A stretch of 64,000 nucleotides of DNA from NCBI GenBank assembly GCA_020091685.1, contig CM034607.1:29944831-30008830 (forward strand). Direction: 5' to 3'. Under the pieces are notes generated by a model that ran no database searches, was not told the DNA's origin, and saw only the letters and a list, made by a program, of their open reading frames with translations. The first letter of the stretch is position 1; each line of letters begins with the position of its first letter. This document shows positions 1 through 10,259 of this stretch, one piece after another. The translations under genes were made by a program, and so were the position numbers. Source of the stretch: Lutjanus erythropterus (lineage: Eukaryota > Chordata > Actinopteri > Lutjaniformes > Lutjanidae).

Positions 1-270
1 AGACGCCTGCATCGTTCACATGCTCCCTAGTAAACCCATGTGTGTTGAGAGCTTCTCTGAATATCCTCCACTGGGTGAGTAAGAAATCACAGCGGGTCTC
101 CAAGACTTTTTCAGCTCTGTGATCCTCTCAATCAGATTTGCACATGTCAACTCCAACACCAAAGTCAAATTCAAGCACTTTTCAAGTATTTTCAAGCAAC
201 TCTAGTTGACGTATTAGTAATTAATTATTAATTAATTCATTTAAATTCTTATTTTGCAATTAATTTATTG

Positions 271-308
<38 letters not shown>

Positions 309-928
309 CTGACTTATTTTATTTCTTTATCTAAAAACGTAACTAACTAATTCAGTCAGGTAGTAATTTATTATGAAAGTAATGTGATTATAGCACCTGT
401 ATGAACTCTGAAATTTATATAGAGTTATATATCTGAAGTTTATAAATATACATTTCTTTGTCCTCAGATTTTTGGTAAGAATGAGTGTGTATCAGCTGCT
501 CTGTTCGGTTGTTAAAAGAAAAAATGTTGAGCTTTATGTAAAATGTTTATTTTGGACAGTAAATCTTTGGAAAGAATCAATTCTTTTAGTGTATTCACGC
601 GAGCATTAGGAACAAGGGAGCTCAGCTTTCCTTAGATACAAGCAGGGGACAATTCCAAGGAAAAAAGGTTGGGAACAACTGCTTTAACTGACATTTGAGC
701 CTCCGTCACTGCTTACAAACCAACTGACACTAAAATGAACAAACAATGTTAGTAGAACTTATTCCTTATTCCAAACTTATTCCTGTCCATCTCTTCCTCC
801 CAGGTCGCTTTGCTGTGCGTGACATGAGGCAGACCGTGGCCGTCGGTGTCATCAAGGAGGTCGACAAGAAGGCCGCCTCCGGTGGAAAGGTCACCAAGTC
901 TGCACTGAAGGCCGAGAAGAAGAAATGA
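1..928 (+). CDS. eef1a1: Elongation factor 1-alpha, 3' end (last two coding exons; gene starts outside the window)
   Basis: Exons 1-74 and 804-928, joined in phase (a split Gly codon G|GT) across a GT-AG intron. The first exon reads through the conserved core [15 protein letters not shown] and the second through [17 protein letters not shown], followed by the lysine-rich end [13 protein letters not shown] and a TGA at 926-928. These are the last ~65 residues of eEF1A, the GTPase that brings aminoacyl-tRNA to the ribosome; this is part of its third beta-barrel domain. The piece differs from the usual vertebrate form: [10 protein letters not shown] replaces IVDMVPGKPM, and the tail is [24 protein letters not shown]-like rather than ...KSAQKAQKAK. 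It may therefore be a divergent teleost paralog; which of the eef1a1 copies is not decidable from this end alone. Family identity is certain, the paralog symbol is not. The next gene, cgas, is also near EEF1A1 in human. Confidence 0.93.
271..308. repeat. (ATT)n microsatellite in the last eef1a intron
   Basis: About 12 ATT/TTA units within the 729-bp intron 75-803. The rest of the intron is AT-rich and I see nothing else in it. Confidence 0.9.
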
Positions 929-1179
929 ATTCTCATGCAGGACGTCCAACAAAAAGTCACGTCTCAGCACCTTTCTGTTCCTCATCCCAACACCATCTTC
1001 CGGCTTATGCTGATTAAAACCCATCGGAAAAGTTTCCGCCGGAAAGGAGGGCTTGTGCCTCGTAGGTAAAACTATTAGAAGAATTAGATTGAAAGCAAAA
1101 TAATAAAAAAAATTTAAACATACAAAGTGAAGATGTGTCCTTTCTTGTTTCACAATTTATTTTATGAACATGGTGCTTC

Positions 1180-1185
1180 AATAAA
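1180..1185 (+). terminator. Polyadenylation signal of eef1a
   Basis: AATAAA lies 252 bp after the stop codon, followed by a T/G-rich stretch (TTTGTAAATG, then TGATGTCTTTT). An AATAAA-like string near 1100 is less well placed. Confidence 0.6.
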
Positions 1186-1246
1186 GGATCATTTGTAAAT
1201 GTTTTAGAAAACCTTCTGATGTCTTTTACTAATATTAAATTTGTTC

Positions 1247-1608
1247 TTAAAGGACCAGTGCGTAGAATTACATGGTGTCTCGTGGTGAGCTTACAGGTTG
1301 AAAACACTATAGTGCCCACAAAAAGGTTGTATCTAGAGTCAGGGTTCGGTTTGTCCATTCTGGGCTACCGTACAAACATTGCAGTTCAATATGGTGGCCT
1401 CATGGCCAGTCAAGACAGGCCTGTGAACACATACAAGTAAACGAGGGAGCGGCGTTTTCTCAGCTTTCTGTAAGTCATGTCTCTGACCTGTGACGATATA
1501 AATGGCTCATTCTGAGGTAACAAAAACACAACAGTTCTTATTTTCAGGTGATTCACTAATGAAAAGATTCACCTCTGCCACCATAAATCTTACACATGGG
1601 ACCTTTAA
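1247..1608 (+). mobile_element. Non-autonomous DNA transposon (MITE) with TTAA ends
   Basis: The element begins TTAAAGGACCAGTGCGTAGA and ends in TAAATCTTACACATGGGACC then TTTAA, a degenerate inverted copy of the start. It has no coding capacity. The right half of the same family recurs in eloa intron 1 (42530-42716), ending in TACTGGTCCTTTAA. TTAA ends suggest a piggyBac-type target site; that class assignment is inference. It starts about 60 bp past the eef1a poly(A) signal. Confidence 0.7.
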
Positions 1609-3125
1609 CTCAAGAACGTCAAAATATTTGCATCTCACAAGAGCGGAAGCCTTTGATGAAAATTTATCAAAGCAGTACAGAATTATAGATATTTACAGTT
1701 TTTCTCTCTTGCTTTGGCTCAATTTTCAAAGGAGAATTTTTCAGAATTTTTTCAGTTCTCAGAACAGTTTGTTGTTCACAACAGTGTTATTTCTCATTAA
1801 TTTAAACAAGCCGCACTTGTCTTGTCAGACGTGTGCAAAAGACTAAGTACAACTGTCTACGACTGGTACAATAAACCACATGTATATGGGTTGCTGAACA
1901 AAATTGACAAGTTGATTTGCAGTGAAATTGTCAGGCTCTTCAAAATCTCTCAGACATCCATGTGTATTTCATAAATATCTATGTGATGTCTGCTTAGTCA
2001 ACAAATATTTATCTTTCTTCCTCCAACTTAACCAGGCACATTACCTCAAAACTACAAATAACTTTGGTTTGGACAACAATTTTCAGCATACAATGAATGT
2101 GAGTCATCCGACATGTTTGGAGGCGACCATTTACCATATTCACGGCGGCCATTTTCCTCTGACAAGCTCAGATGTTGCACTGCTGTGTTCCAGGTGGCAA
2201 ACGTAGGGAATATCCCAGATCAGTGCTATTTCATTGCTCCCTGCTTGATCAGCGACTGATCAGTAACAATGGACAGTGAAATTCTGGAGGGACATCAGGC
2301 CATATTTCAAGCTAAAACAACATAAACCATTAGTAGCTAATGCACTACACAACAGCTAATGTTCGCATTCAACCACTTCCTAGTTAACGGAAATGAATTT
2401 TCAAATATCAACACTTATCTCAGACACATTTATTTAGGCCTGGATGTAATAAAACTTGTAATATATGTATGGAAACATAAAGGTTGTTATATATACAGAA
2501 GTGTGGTGACTGAGAGTAAATGTTTGGTTGATGACCTTTTATTACATAACATTTTGGTCATATCTAATTTGTAATATAGTATTAACTTGTAACCGTTGGT
2601 TGCTGTGCACATAGTTACCAAGATTAATTAGAAATATTATTTATTGGCATTAGCCCTGATAACAAGTCCCCTAATCTACATGGAGCCTTTCTCTTAACTT
2701 TCTTAGAGGAACTTGATTATTTCGCTCACTCCTCTCAAAAAGGCAGCCATTTTAAAAGTTAAACCTCCTCAACTGTCAGTTTAAAGTTAATACTGGATCA
2801 CATTTTAAATTGGTGCAACAGAATTACATTTAATCTCAGTTTAGACTTAAGACTGAACTGAACAGAGGTTTAAATTTAATCTTTATTCATCTTAAGTTAG
2901 TTCAAAACTTTGTTTGAACATAATTTAAAGTTAAACCATGATTTAATCAGGAATAAAAATGAATCCTTGTTGGTGCAGCCGAGCTGAAGTGGCCCCATAT
3001 ATCACAACTTATGTATTCAGTTCCCATAAGACAGATTAAGACTTACGTAACCTTTTCAAGAATTTACAAGGTGTGGCTTTATTATATGACACTGATGTTT
3101 TAAAAAACACTGGTAAAATTATGTA

Positions 3126-3128
<3 letters not shown>
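1609..3128. other. Intergenic eef1a-cgas, no gene seen
   Basis: AT-rich sequence with short open frames that match no family I recognise, contain no splice-supported exons and have no conserved motif. I see no RNA gene. Confidence 0.6.

Positions 3129-3197
<69 letters not shown>
3129..3197. repeat. (TG)34 microsatellite upstream of cgas
   Basis: An uninterrupted alternating TG tract of about 69 bp, ending 60 bp before the interferon-response element at 3257. Alternating purine-pyrimidine tracts of this length can adopt Z-DNA under negative supercoiling (established for TG repeats); any role here is inference. Confidence 0.97.
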
Positions 3198-3199
<2 letters not shown>

Positions 3200-3256
3200 A
3201 CTGACATTAGGAGGAGAAGGTGGGAGGAAGGCATTTTCCTCAGGTTACATTTCACA

Positions 3257-3274
3257 GAAACCGAAAGTGAAAGT
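3257..3274 (+). promoter_or_regulatory. Interferon-stimulated response element (ISRE/IRF site) of cgas
   Basis: GAAACCGAAAGTGAAAGT: three GAAA cores each separated by exactly two bases, which matches the IRF/ISGF3 consensus GAAANNGAAA plus a third half-site. It lies about 76 bp upstream of a perfect splice donor (CAG|GTGAGT at 3351) and about 1.15 kb before the cgas start codon. That is where an interferon-driven promoter should be if the first exon is non-coding. Mammalian CGAS is itself interferon-inducible. Confidence 0.7.
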
Positions 3275-3289
3275 TGGAAAAGTGGATAG

Positions 3290-3350
3290 ATACTGAAGGG
3301 AAGGACAATAGTCTCCATTTACATCTGCAGCAGACGCTTCGTGAACACAG
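3290..3350 (+). other. cgas: Inferred non-coding first exon of cgas
   Basis: The start codon at 4415 sits 32 bp downstream of a good acceptor (TTCTCTGTAG|ATTAAT, exon from 4384) and directly after an in-frame TGA, so the mRNA must begin further upstream. The stretch ending GAACACAG|GTGAGT at 3350/3351 is the best donor near the ISRE. The 5' end of this exon is a guess; only the donor is visible. Confidence 0.45.
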
Positions 3351-3380
3351 GTGAGTTAAACCACCTATTTATCAATCAGT

Positions 3381-3414
3381 CTATCTATCAATCAATCTAT
3401 CTATCTATCTATCT
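3381..3414. repeat. (CTAT/CAAT)n short tandem repeat
   Basis: Degenerate tetranucleotide run in the inferred first intron of cgas. Confidence 0.8.
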
Positions 3415-3934
3415 TAGTTTGGTTTAAATCTTCACTGCATGATGATTTTTTGTCAGTGACTTCATTTGTCTCATATGAATGGATTTTGAAGCAGTTGTCC
3501 CTGGGACACTGGTTAGTAAAAGGATCTTTTTCTTGGCAGCATAAAACATTTGATGTAGGTTATAGTGTTATGTTTTTTTAAAGCAAAACTATTCTGCTAT
3601 AAAACAATCTAAATATTTGACAGTTTTTGTCTCATTGGCTTTGGCTCATACTTTAACTGATCACTTATTAAAAAATAAAGTCAGTTATTTAATCCAAATA
3701 TCAAAATGTTAAAGCAATGTAACTTAATTACTTTCTGTTACTTTTGAATTAAAACCATATACAGTGAAAATGTTTAGCCTATTATAATGTTTGTTTTAGG
3801 TTTATTCATTGTTTGCCCAGATATTCCTTCTATAGTGGAAGATTTATAGTGATAATTATACACATTTAAATTAACTTTGTTAACAATACTATTCAAGTAC
3901 AGAGTAGTAGTAGTATTAGCCAGACAACTGGATC

Positions 3935-4072
3935 TGTGTGTAGCTAACGTTAGCGATTCTTCTAGTTAACATTACCTATTGTTCTGTGTAGCTAATATTA
4001 GCTAATGTTAGCGGTTGGTCTGTGTAGCTAATGTTAGCGGTTGGTCTGTGTAGCTGACATTAGCTATTCTTC
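3935..4072. repeat. Short minisatellite of TCTGTGTAGCTAATGTTAGC units
   Basis: Four to five imperfect units of about 26-30 bp (core TGTGTAGCTAATGTTAGCGG) in the inferred first intron of cgas. The GTTAGC/GCTAAC word is also the core of the larger array at 28260-28820. Confidence 0.7.
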
Positions 4073-4414
4073 TGACCTGTAAATGTTTCTTTAAATTATA
4101 TTCAGTCTTGGATGATGACAATATTTTCACAGCTGAAGGCAGAACTATCACTATTTAAACATTTGAAATTTATGGAATATATATGTATGGATAATTTTGA
4201 AAATTATTTCTCAAAAGATGAAAGAATATTTAGAGGTGATGAGAGTTTGACAGTTTCACTGAAAATCAACTCATGAATTTTGATCAGTGAGCCATATACA
4301 AGTGGTGATTGTGCAAATTGTTGACAGTTGTACTTAGTCTTTTGCACACATGTGCCAAAATATGTTATTCTCTGTTCTCTGTAGATTAATACTGCAGTCT
4401 TAGACGAGTGAATT

Positions 4415-7400
4415 ATGCACAGAGAGGACAGAGATGCGAGCCTCAGACGGGGCAGTCCGACTGTTGCTTTGCAGCACAGAGACAGCACCAGAAGAAAGTC
4501 GAGTCCTCCACACCTCACACCAGCAAGACAACGGCTGCAAGTCCAGGATCAACAAGCAGGGGATGTGGCAGGTGAAATTTTGCATTTGGTTTGAGATTTG
4601 AAAGAGTTGGTCAAACAGCTTCATTGTTGCCACGGTCTCTAAGTCTCATCCTTGTTTGTCTTACAGAGGACGGATCCAGAGAGGTGGAGGAGTCGGTCTT
4701 CATCTCCCCTGAACTGGCCAACTGGATCAAACTCAACGCTAAAGACATGAAGATCCGGCAGAAAGACCGCTCGTGGGCTGCAGAGGTGGTGAACGATTTC
4801 AGAGACAACCTGCTGAAATTCCTGCGGAGCAGCAAGGATCAGCCTTTCTTCCAGTCAGCGGACTTCCTCACCACCGGCAGCTACTTTGAGAAAGTTAAGG
4901 TCAGGTCATGATGACAAACCACCCACAATACCTAAAGGCAACAATACAGTAACTCTGTGACGCTTTGGATCGGAGTTTGCTCAAATAAATATCAGTAAAT
5001 AAATCAGTTTTGTGTGAAGTGGTGTTGACTCTCTGTACTCCGACCTCAGATCCACAGGCCCAATGAGTTTGACATGATGCTGAAGCTTCAGGCTCCTTCA
5101 CGCCTCAACATGATGGAGCTTGATGATGGCCTCTTCTACCGCATCGAAATCCCCCGGCCAACACGTGCCACCCGAAGCCCCGTACAAGCCTTTCTTCTGG
5201 ATGACGAGCGCACGCTTTCATCAAGCAAGATCCTGAACGAGACGTACCGTCTGGTCCGCAAGTTCCTCAAAACCTACAAAGGTGAGATCGTCACTGTTCA
5301 TCTCTTCTCTGTTGTTATTAGTTTGTGCCAATCGTCTGGTTTCTCCCTCCATGTCCATGTTGCCGTTATGGTTATTTCTACACTGTTTAACATTTTGTCC
5401 ATGACAAATTTAGGCTTATTATGGCCTCTGTCTGTGTTTTCTTGTCCCTGTTTCCAGCTCCTGACGAACACTGTCACTGGGAGGTGAACAGGAAGCGTCC
5501 AAACTCGCCAGCTGTGACTTTATCTCTGTTCAGTATGGGAAACAGCAGTGATGAGCTGATCTCTGTGGACGTGGTTCCTGCTCTGGAGGTAAACATTTTT
5601 TAGATGTGAAAATATTCTGCTGCCTCTCTGATGTCTAAGGCTGTCCCTGACTGTGCCACACTTAATTTCTGTATGAGCTTAGATGAGTATGTTTTACCAG
5701 TTAGATTCATGTTTTCATGTCTTTCTTTGTTATCTGTGATGTGACAACATCAGTATTTTCACACAGTCACAGAAATTGAAAGTGTGCATCCTCATATAGT
5801 TCAGTTCAACAAAGCTGCAGAGCTTTTATTATTTAAGCATTTATTTTACCAAACCAGAGTTGGTGAATGTTGGGACAGTGGAAGGATGAACCAAGACGTT
5901 TTTGGTGAGTTTTATTTAGTTTCTGTGAAGTTTGAATGAAGGTGATAATGATGCAGAAAGAATCTGGTGAGTTTGGCAAGAGCAATTAAACAGCTGTTTC
6001 TGATTAAACCAAATTACGATTTAAAATAAGGTCTTTCACTGCTGTGGTCTTTTCCATAATGTTGTCAGACACTAATGATAACAATCTGCACCTGTCGGAG
6101 ACAAAATGTTGCTGATACATGAGTAAAAATCTTGTCAATCTCTCAAACTGTTTGTTTTATCAAAATATACTTGAATGTACCTAAAGCTAGCTGCTAGATG
6201 CTATACACTGATCCTTTAAAGTGCCAAAAGTGAAAGTAATAATTATGCAGAATAACTAAGTTCAGAATAAGAAATATTACATAACTGTATAACAATTATT
6301 AATGCATTAATGTGTGAACATGTAATGTTGCAGCTGGTAAAGTTTAATCTATAAGAATAATAAGAATAATAATAAGAAGAAATAAGTGTACTTCTTCCTA
6401 CTCTTTTTCAAGCATATAAACTGTTGTATAGGTTTTCTCTAATTTTTGTTTTGCATCTAGCTATTCTTAACAAAGATTGTTGGTTATGTTTTTATTGTTT
6501 ACTTTCTTTCTTACAATCTAAAACCAAAGTTATATGTTGATTATATTTTATATAAATAATCTGATTCTGCAAAGTCACTAATTAAAGTTTTAAAATAAAT
6601 GCAGTGGAGTACAAAGTACAATATTTCCCTATAAAATGTAGTGGAAAAATAAAATTTTGAATATTCCAGTAAAGTACATATACATCAAAACTGTAGAAAA
6701 GTAAATGGACTGTATTTTACATAGTGCTATGTTTTATGTGTTTTATGTCACATCCACTCATTCACAAAGCGATAAGGAGCAATTTGGGGTTCAGTATAAG
6801 TGCTTCCTTTTAAAATACTTGGTATTTCTTATATTCTTGTATGTAAGAAACACATACGCATACCTCCTCCACATGTGGTAGTAGCATTAGTAGTCAAAAT
6901 TCTATAGTACGGTGGCCTGGTAGTTCAGTTTGTAGAACATTTGCTCTATGTACGAAGACTGCGAGTCCTCTGCAGCGGCTGTGGGTTCAAATCCCGCCTG
7001 TGGTTGTCTGGTTGATTGCATGTCATTCGCTGACTCCCTCCCCTTTCCTGTGATATCTTCAACTGTCCTTTAGCCCCCCAGAATTGTAAAGTAGGAGGAC
7101 TATATGCTAATGTAATGGCAGTGGAAGGTAATAGTATTGGAGGCAGTAATAATGACAGTAGTATTGTACTTACATACTGATCTAACGTGGCTTAACTTTT
7201 GTCCTCGTTCCTGTGTGGAGGTTCACTCGTCTCAGGGCTGGCCGCTCGCCGTCCGTTGCGGTCCAGATGTGGAAAACTGGCTGGGGAAGAAGGTTCGCCA
7301 AGAAATCAAAAGTTTCCCCTGTTACTTTGTACCCAAGAGGCTGAAAGGACGAAACCTCAAGGAGGACGCCAAAGGTGAGAAGGATTTCTGTCTGTGAACA

Positions 7401-10259
7401 TCAATGACCACAACACTACAAACAAATGATGTTCATACAAAATGCTTTAGATTAAACTACCCAACAGTATATAAAGTAGTTCAAATGAGGTAAACCTTAA
7501 ACATCTAATTAATGCAGCAGAAATATTAATCCATAAACATCAGATATGACAGTAAAACACTGACAGGGACCATTTTACTGCATTATGACTGCATTTACCT
7601 TTGATCATTTAGGTAAAATCTGCAGGATTTTCACTTGTGGTGGGTTGTTTCCAGTGTTAGTGCTGCATAAGCTTTATGTTTTGCAAAAAAAAAAAAAGTT
7701 TAGCAGAATTGGCTGCATTTAGCAGAAGATTGACAATGGCCATTTAATCATGGTGTTTTTCGGTGTTATGGATCAATGAATGAAAAGAAAAATAAATGCA
7801 GTCCCCAAACAGCTCATGAGAAATGACAATCAGTGTCTCCTCCTCGCCACAATAACAGCAGCCATCTGTGCACACCGCTGGACTGATGAGGACCTTTCTA
7901 TTTGTTTCTTCAAATTCTCTTGTCAGTGTATTTCCTCTCTTATTGTGCAAACAAATAAATAAATATTTGTACTTAAAGGCCCAGTAATTTAGCCCCATAT
8001 ATTTCCACCTCAGCTCGAGCGCAGAGTTGACAGAGGAATCTTTTTACTGCTGAAAATATGAACATACAGTGTTGACAGAAGAGAATGTGCACTATTTGTT
8101 CCAGTGCTTTGGTTTTAAAGTTCTTGCATGATGCTACGTGTTGAGCTAAAACATTATCGTGTTTGTGGAGCTGTAAAACACTTTGTGCAAAGGCTGGGAT
8201 AAAGTTATTTTTTGTGAAGTGTTCCTTTAAAATTAGCAGCACCTGTCTGTCCTTGCTTTTCTGTCGCATGTGTCTGTGTATTTGTGTGGTGACATTTTGC
8301 TCCTCTGTTGCAGAGAGTTGGAGGATTTCTTTCTCTAACATTGAGAAGAAAATCATCGCGAGCCACGGCAACACGAAAACCTGCTGCGAGAGCAACGCAA
8401 CCAAATGCTGCCGGTGAGACTGAGTCACTTTATTCACAGTCATGAAGCTGTTTGGTAACCTTTGATCCAGTCGTCCTGAATCAAAGTCGTGCCAGTGTGG
8501 TTCCAGTTAGACCAGTTAGTCATGACTGAACAGTGTTTGACCTGAACTGACAATGAAACTGTAAAATGTCATAAATAAAACTGCTTCAAAAATTCACCTG
8601 ATTAAAGCTTTAGTATTATATACAGCATTTTCTGTACCTCTGTGTGATAAAATACTCTCTCTAATGGGTTTTTAAATTGAAATGAATGTCTTAATTAATA
8701 ACTATGACATCATATGCTAATTCTTTATGAATCAGATCAATAAGAACAACTTTTATGTTGCAAAGTTGTGAAAAATTCCTTTGGTCGACCAGCTGACCAG
8801 TCTTCACAACTTATGTTTTTAATTAATTTACTCATAATTATTAAATTATTTATCAATATTCATAAACAGTTATTAATGATTCATAAACCCTTTACAAAGG
8901 ATTCTTTATTTAAGTAAAGTGGTACAAAATACCACATTACTAATAAAATAGTGAATAGTGTTTATAATTAAGTAATTCAGCAATTAAGATTGCTTAACAA
9001 ACTTAATAGAGAAGCAAAAAAGGAGGCCATGATAGCCTTCAAATTAGCAAAGTTTTCAAAGTTTTCATGTCATGATTATTGAAAATAGGAGATATACCAT
9101 TTAAAAATAAATAATGTCCTGTTGTCTCTGGCAGAAAGCAGTGCTTAATGCTCCTCAAGTGTCTAATCGAGGGCCTGAAACAGCGTTTTCCCAAAGAGCT
9201 GGATGACCTCTGCTCGTACCACGGGAAAACTGCCTTCCTCCACACCCTGTCCATCAGGTACTCTTCAACAGCATCATCATCATCATCAAAATATCAGCAT
9301 AAACTGGAGCACGAGAAGCACAAGTACTATAATTGAGCAGAGGTGGGACTAAATCCCAAGTGACAAGTCTGGATTCAAGTCCAAAGTCCTAAACTTTGAG
9401 TTTCGAGTCCTAAACAAGCCATAATACGCTCTTTATCAAATGTAATTAGATTTTAACAACAGAGCCTCCTTTTTGTGCAACTTCTAATGTCAAATGAAGT
9501 TGGAAGTTGTTGTGTCTCTGTCTGTAATTTTCGATCTGCACGTTTTGCAACTCAGTAATATAACTGGGGATATATGATAAATATTGGAGCCAATAAATTA
9601 TTGGATGATATTTATTACAAATATCTGATTTGGCAGATTGTAAAAGCATTTAATTTGAATTTCTTAGACAAAGGCTCTATAAAGTTGACAGAACCCCAGT
9701 CTGGAGAAGCAGCAGGAGTACTGCTGTTATGGACAGGATCAGCAGCAGAACAATTCTAGATGCATTGAAAAAAAAAAAAAAAATCAATATTAGATTAAGT
9801 GTACCCTATATATCGAATATTTTCATATCATTCTCTGCAAAGCAACCAGTCTCTGTTTTCTCTGTCAGGTTCAGTGACTCCATGTGGTCCAGTCAGAAGC
9901 TCCCCGCCTGCTTCCTGCACCTCTTCAACGCTCTGGAGAACTTCGCTCACATAGGCGTCCTCCCTCACTTCTTCGTCCCCAAATGCAACCTCTTCTCCCC
10001 GAGCGTGTTCCCCCGCAGAGCGCTGGCGTTCCTCGTCGGCGCCCTGGAGGAGCAGAGGAGGGAGGGTCTGCCCCTGCTGAAGCCTCCAGCTCCTGTCCCC
10101 CCACTGAGACTGATGAGTCCACCAGAGGACAACACCTCCACCGAGACGTCTGCCGATCGGCCGTCCGCACAGACTGCAGTCATAAGTTTACTGGTGTTAG
10201 TGTTCGCTGTAGCTGGTGTCCTGTTTCTTAAGTGGTGGGAAAGGAGGAAAATAAATTAA
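4415..10259 (+). CDS. cgas: Cyclic GMP-AMP synthase (cGAS), with a predicted C-terminal membrane anchor
   Basis: Eight coding exons: 4415-4571, 4667-4899, 5050-5281, 5458-5588, 7221-7374, 8314-8413, 9135-9257, 9869-10259 (1521 nt, 506 aa). All have GT-AG borders and matching phases. cGAS binds cytosolic dsDNA and makes 2'3'-cGAMP from ATP and GTP to activate STING. Residues 1-52 are a short, Arg-rich N-terminus (human has ~160 residues here). The nucleotidyltransferase core has GS at 123-124, Glu136 and Asp138 in NEFD, and Asp245 in SVDVVPALE. Arg306, Ser308, Ser310, Lys344, Ser363 and Tyr364 align with human nucleotide contacts. The zinc thumb is H320-x5-C326-C327-x6-C334, the mark of DNA-sensing cGAS. 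The human-like end ([10 protein letters not shown]...GLPLL) stops near 447, followed by a 59-residue extension. There a P/S/T-rich linker leads to [18 protein letters not shown] (480-497) and the tail KWWERRKIN. Start: first ATG after an in-frame TGA. Identity is very secure; membrane insertion is inference. Confidence 0.95.
5640..5990. repeat. Dispersed repeat in cgas intron 4, shared with klhl31 intron 5
   Basis: Segments here such as TTCATGTTTTCATGTCTTTC and ATCTGTGATGTGA-CAACATCAG recur with small changes at 21690-21840, in the same order. A looser match continues around GGTGAGTTTTATTTAGTTTC (compare 22120-22160). No coding capacity; family not identified. Confidence 0.6.
6911..7085 (+). 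mobile_element. tRNA-derived SINE (cgas intron 4)
   Basis: Pol III box A TAGTTCAGTTTG (6921-6932) and a perfect box B GGTTCAAATCC (6984-6994) lie in a tRNA-like head that starts GGTGGCCTGGTAG. A non-tRNA body follows (TTGATTGCATGTCATTCGCT, then TCCCTCCCCTTTCCTGTG), typical of acanthomorph SINEs with a 'TGCATGTCAT' body. The acceptor stem does not pair and the box spacing is wide, so this is not a working tRNA gene. Confidence 0.8.
9696..9850. mobile_element. Fragment of a TTAA-ended foldback MITE (cgas intron 7)
   Basis: Contains TCTGGAGAAGCAGCAGGAGT and a GTTATGGACAGGATCAGCAG stretch, followed by A-rich sequence and ATATCGAATATTTTCAT. It matches the inner left arm of the longer copies at 57958-58687 and 59007-59786. 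Both ends are missing. Confidence 0.65.

Noticed and set aside
6911-6995. A tRNA gene
   Set aside because: Box A and box B are present but the acceptor and anticodon stems do not pair, the spacing is too wide and a SINE body follows.
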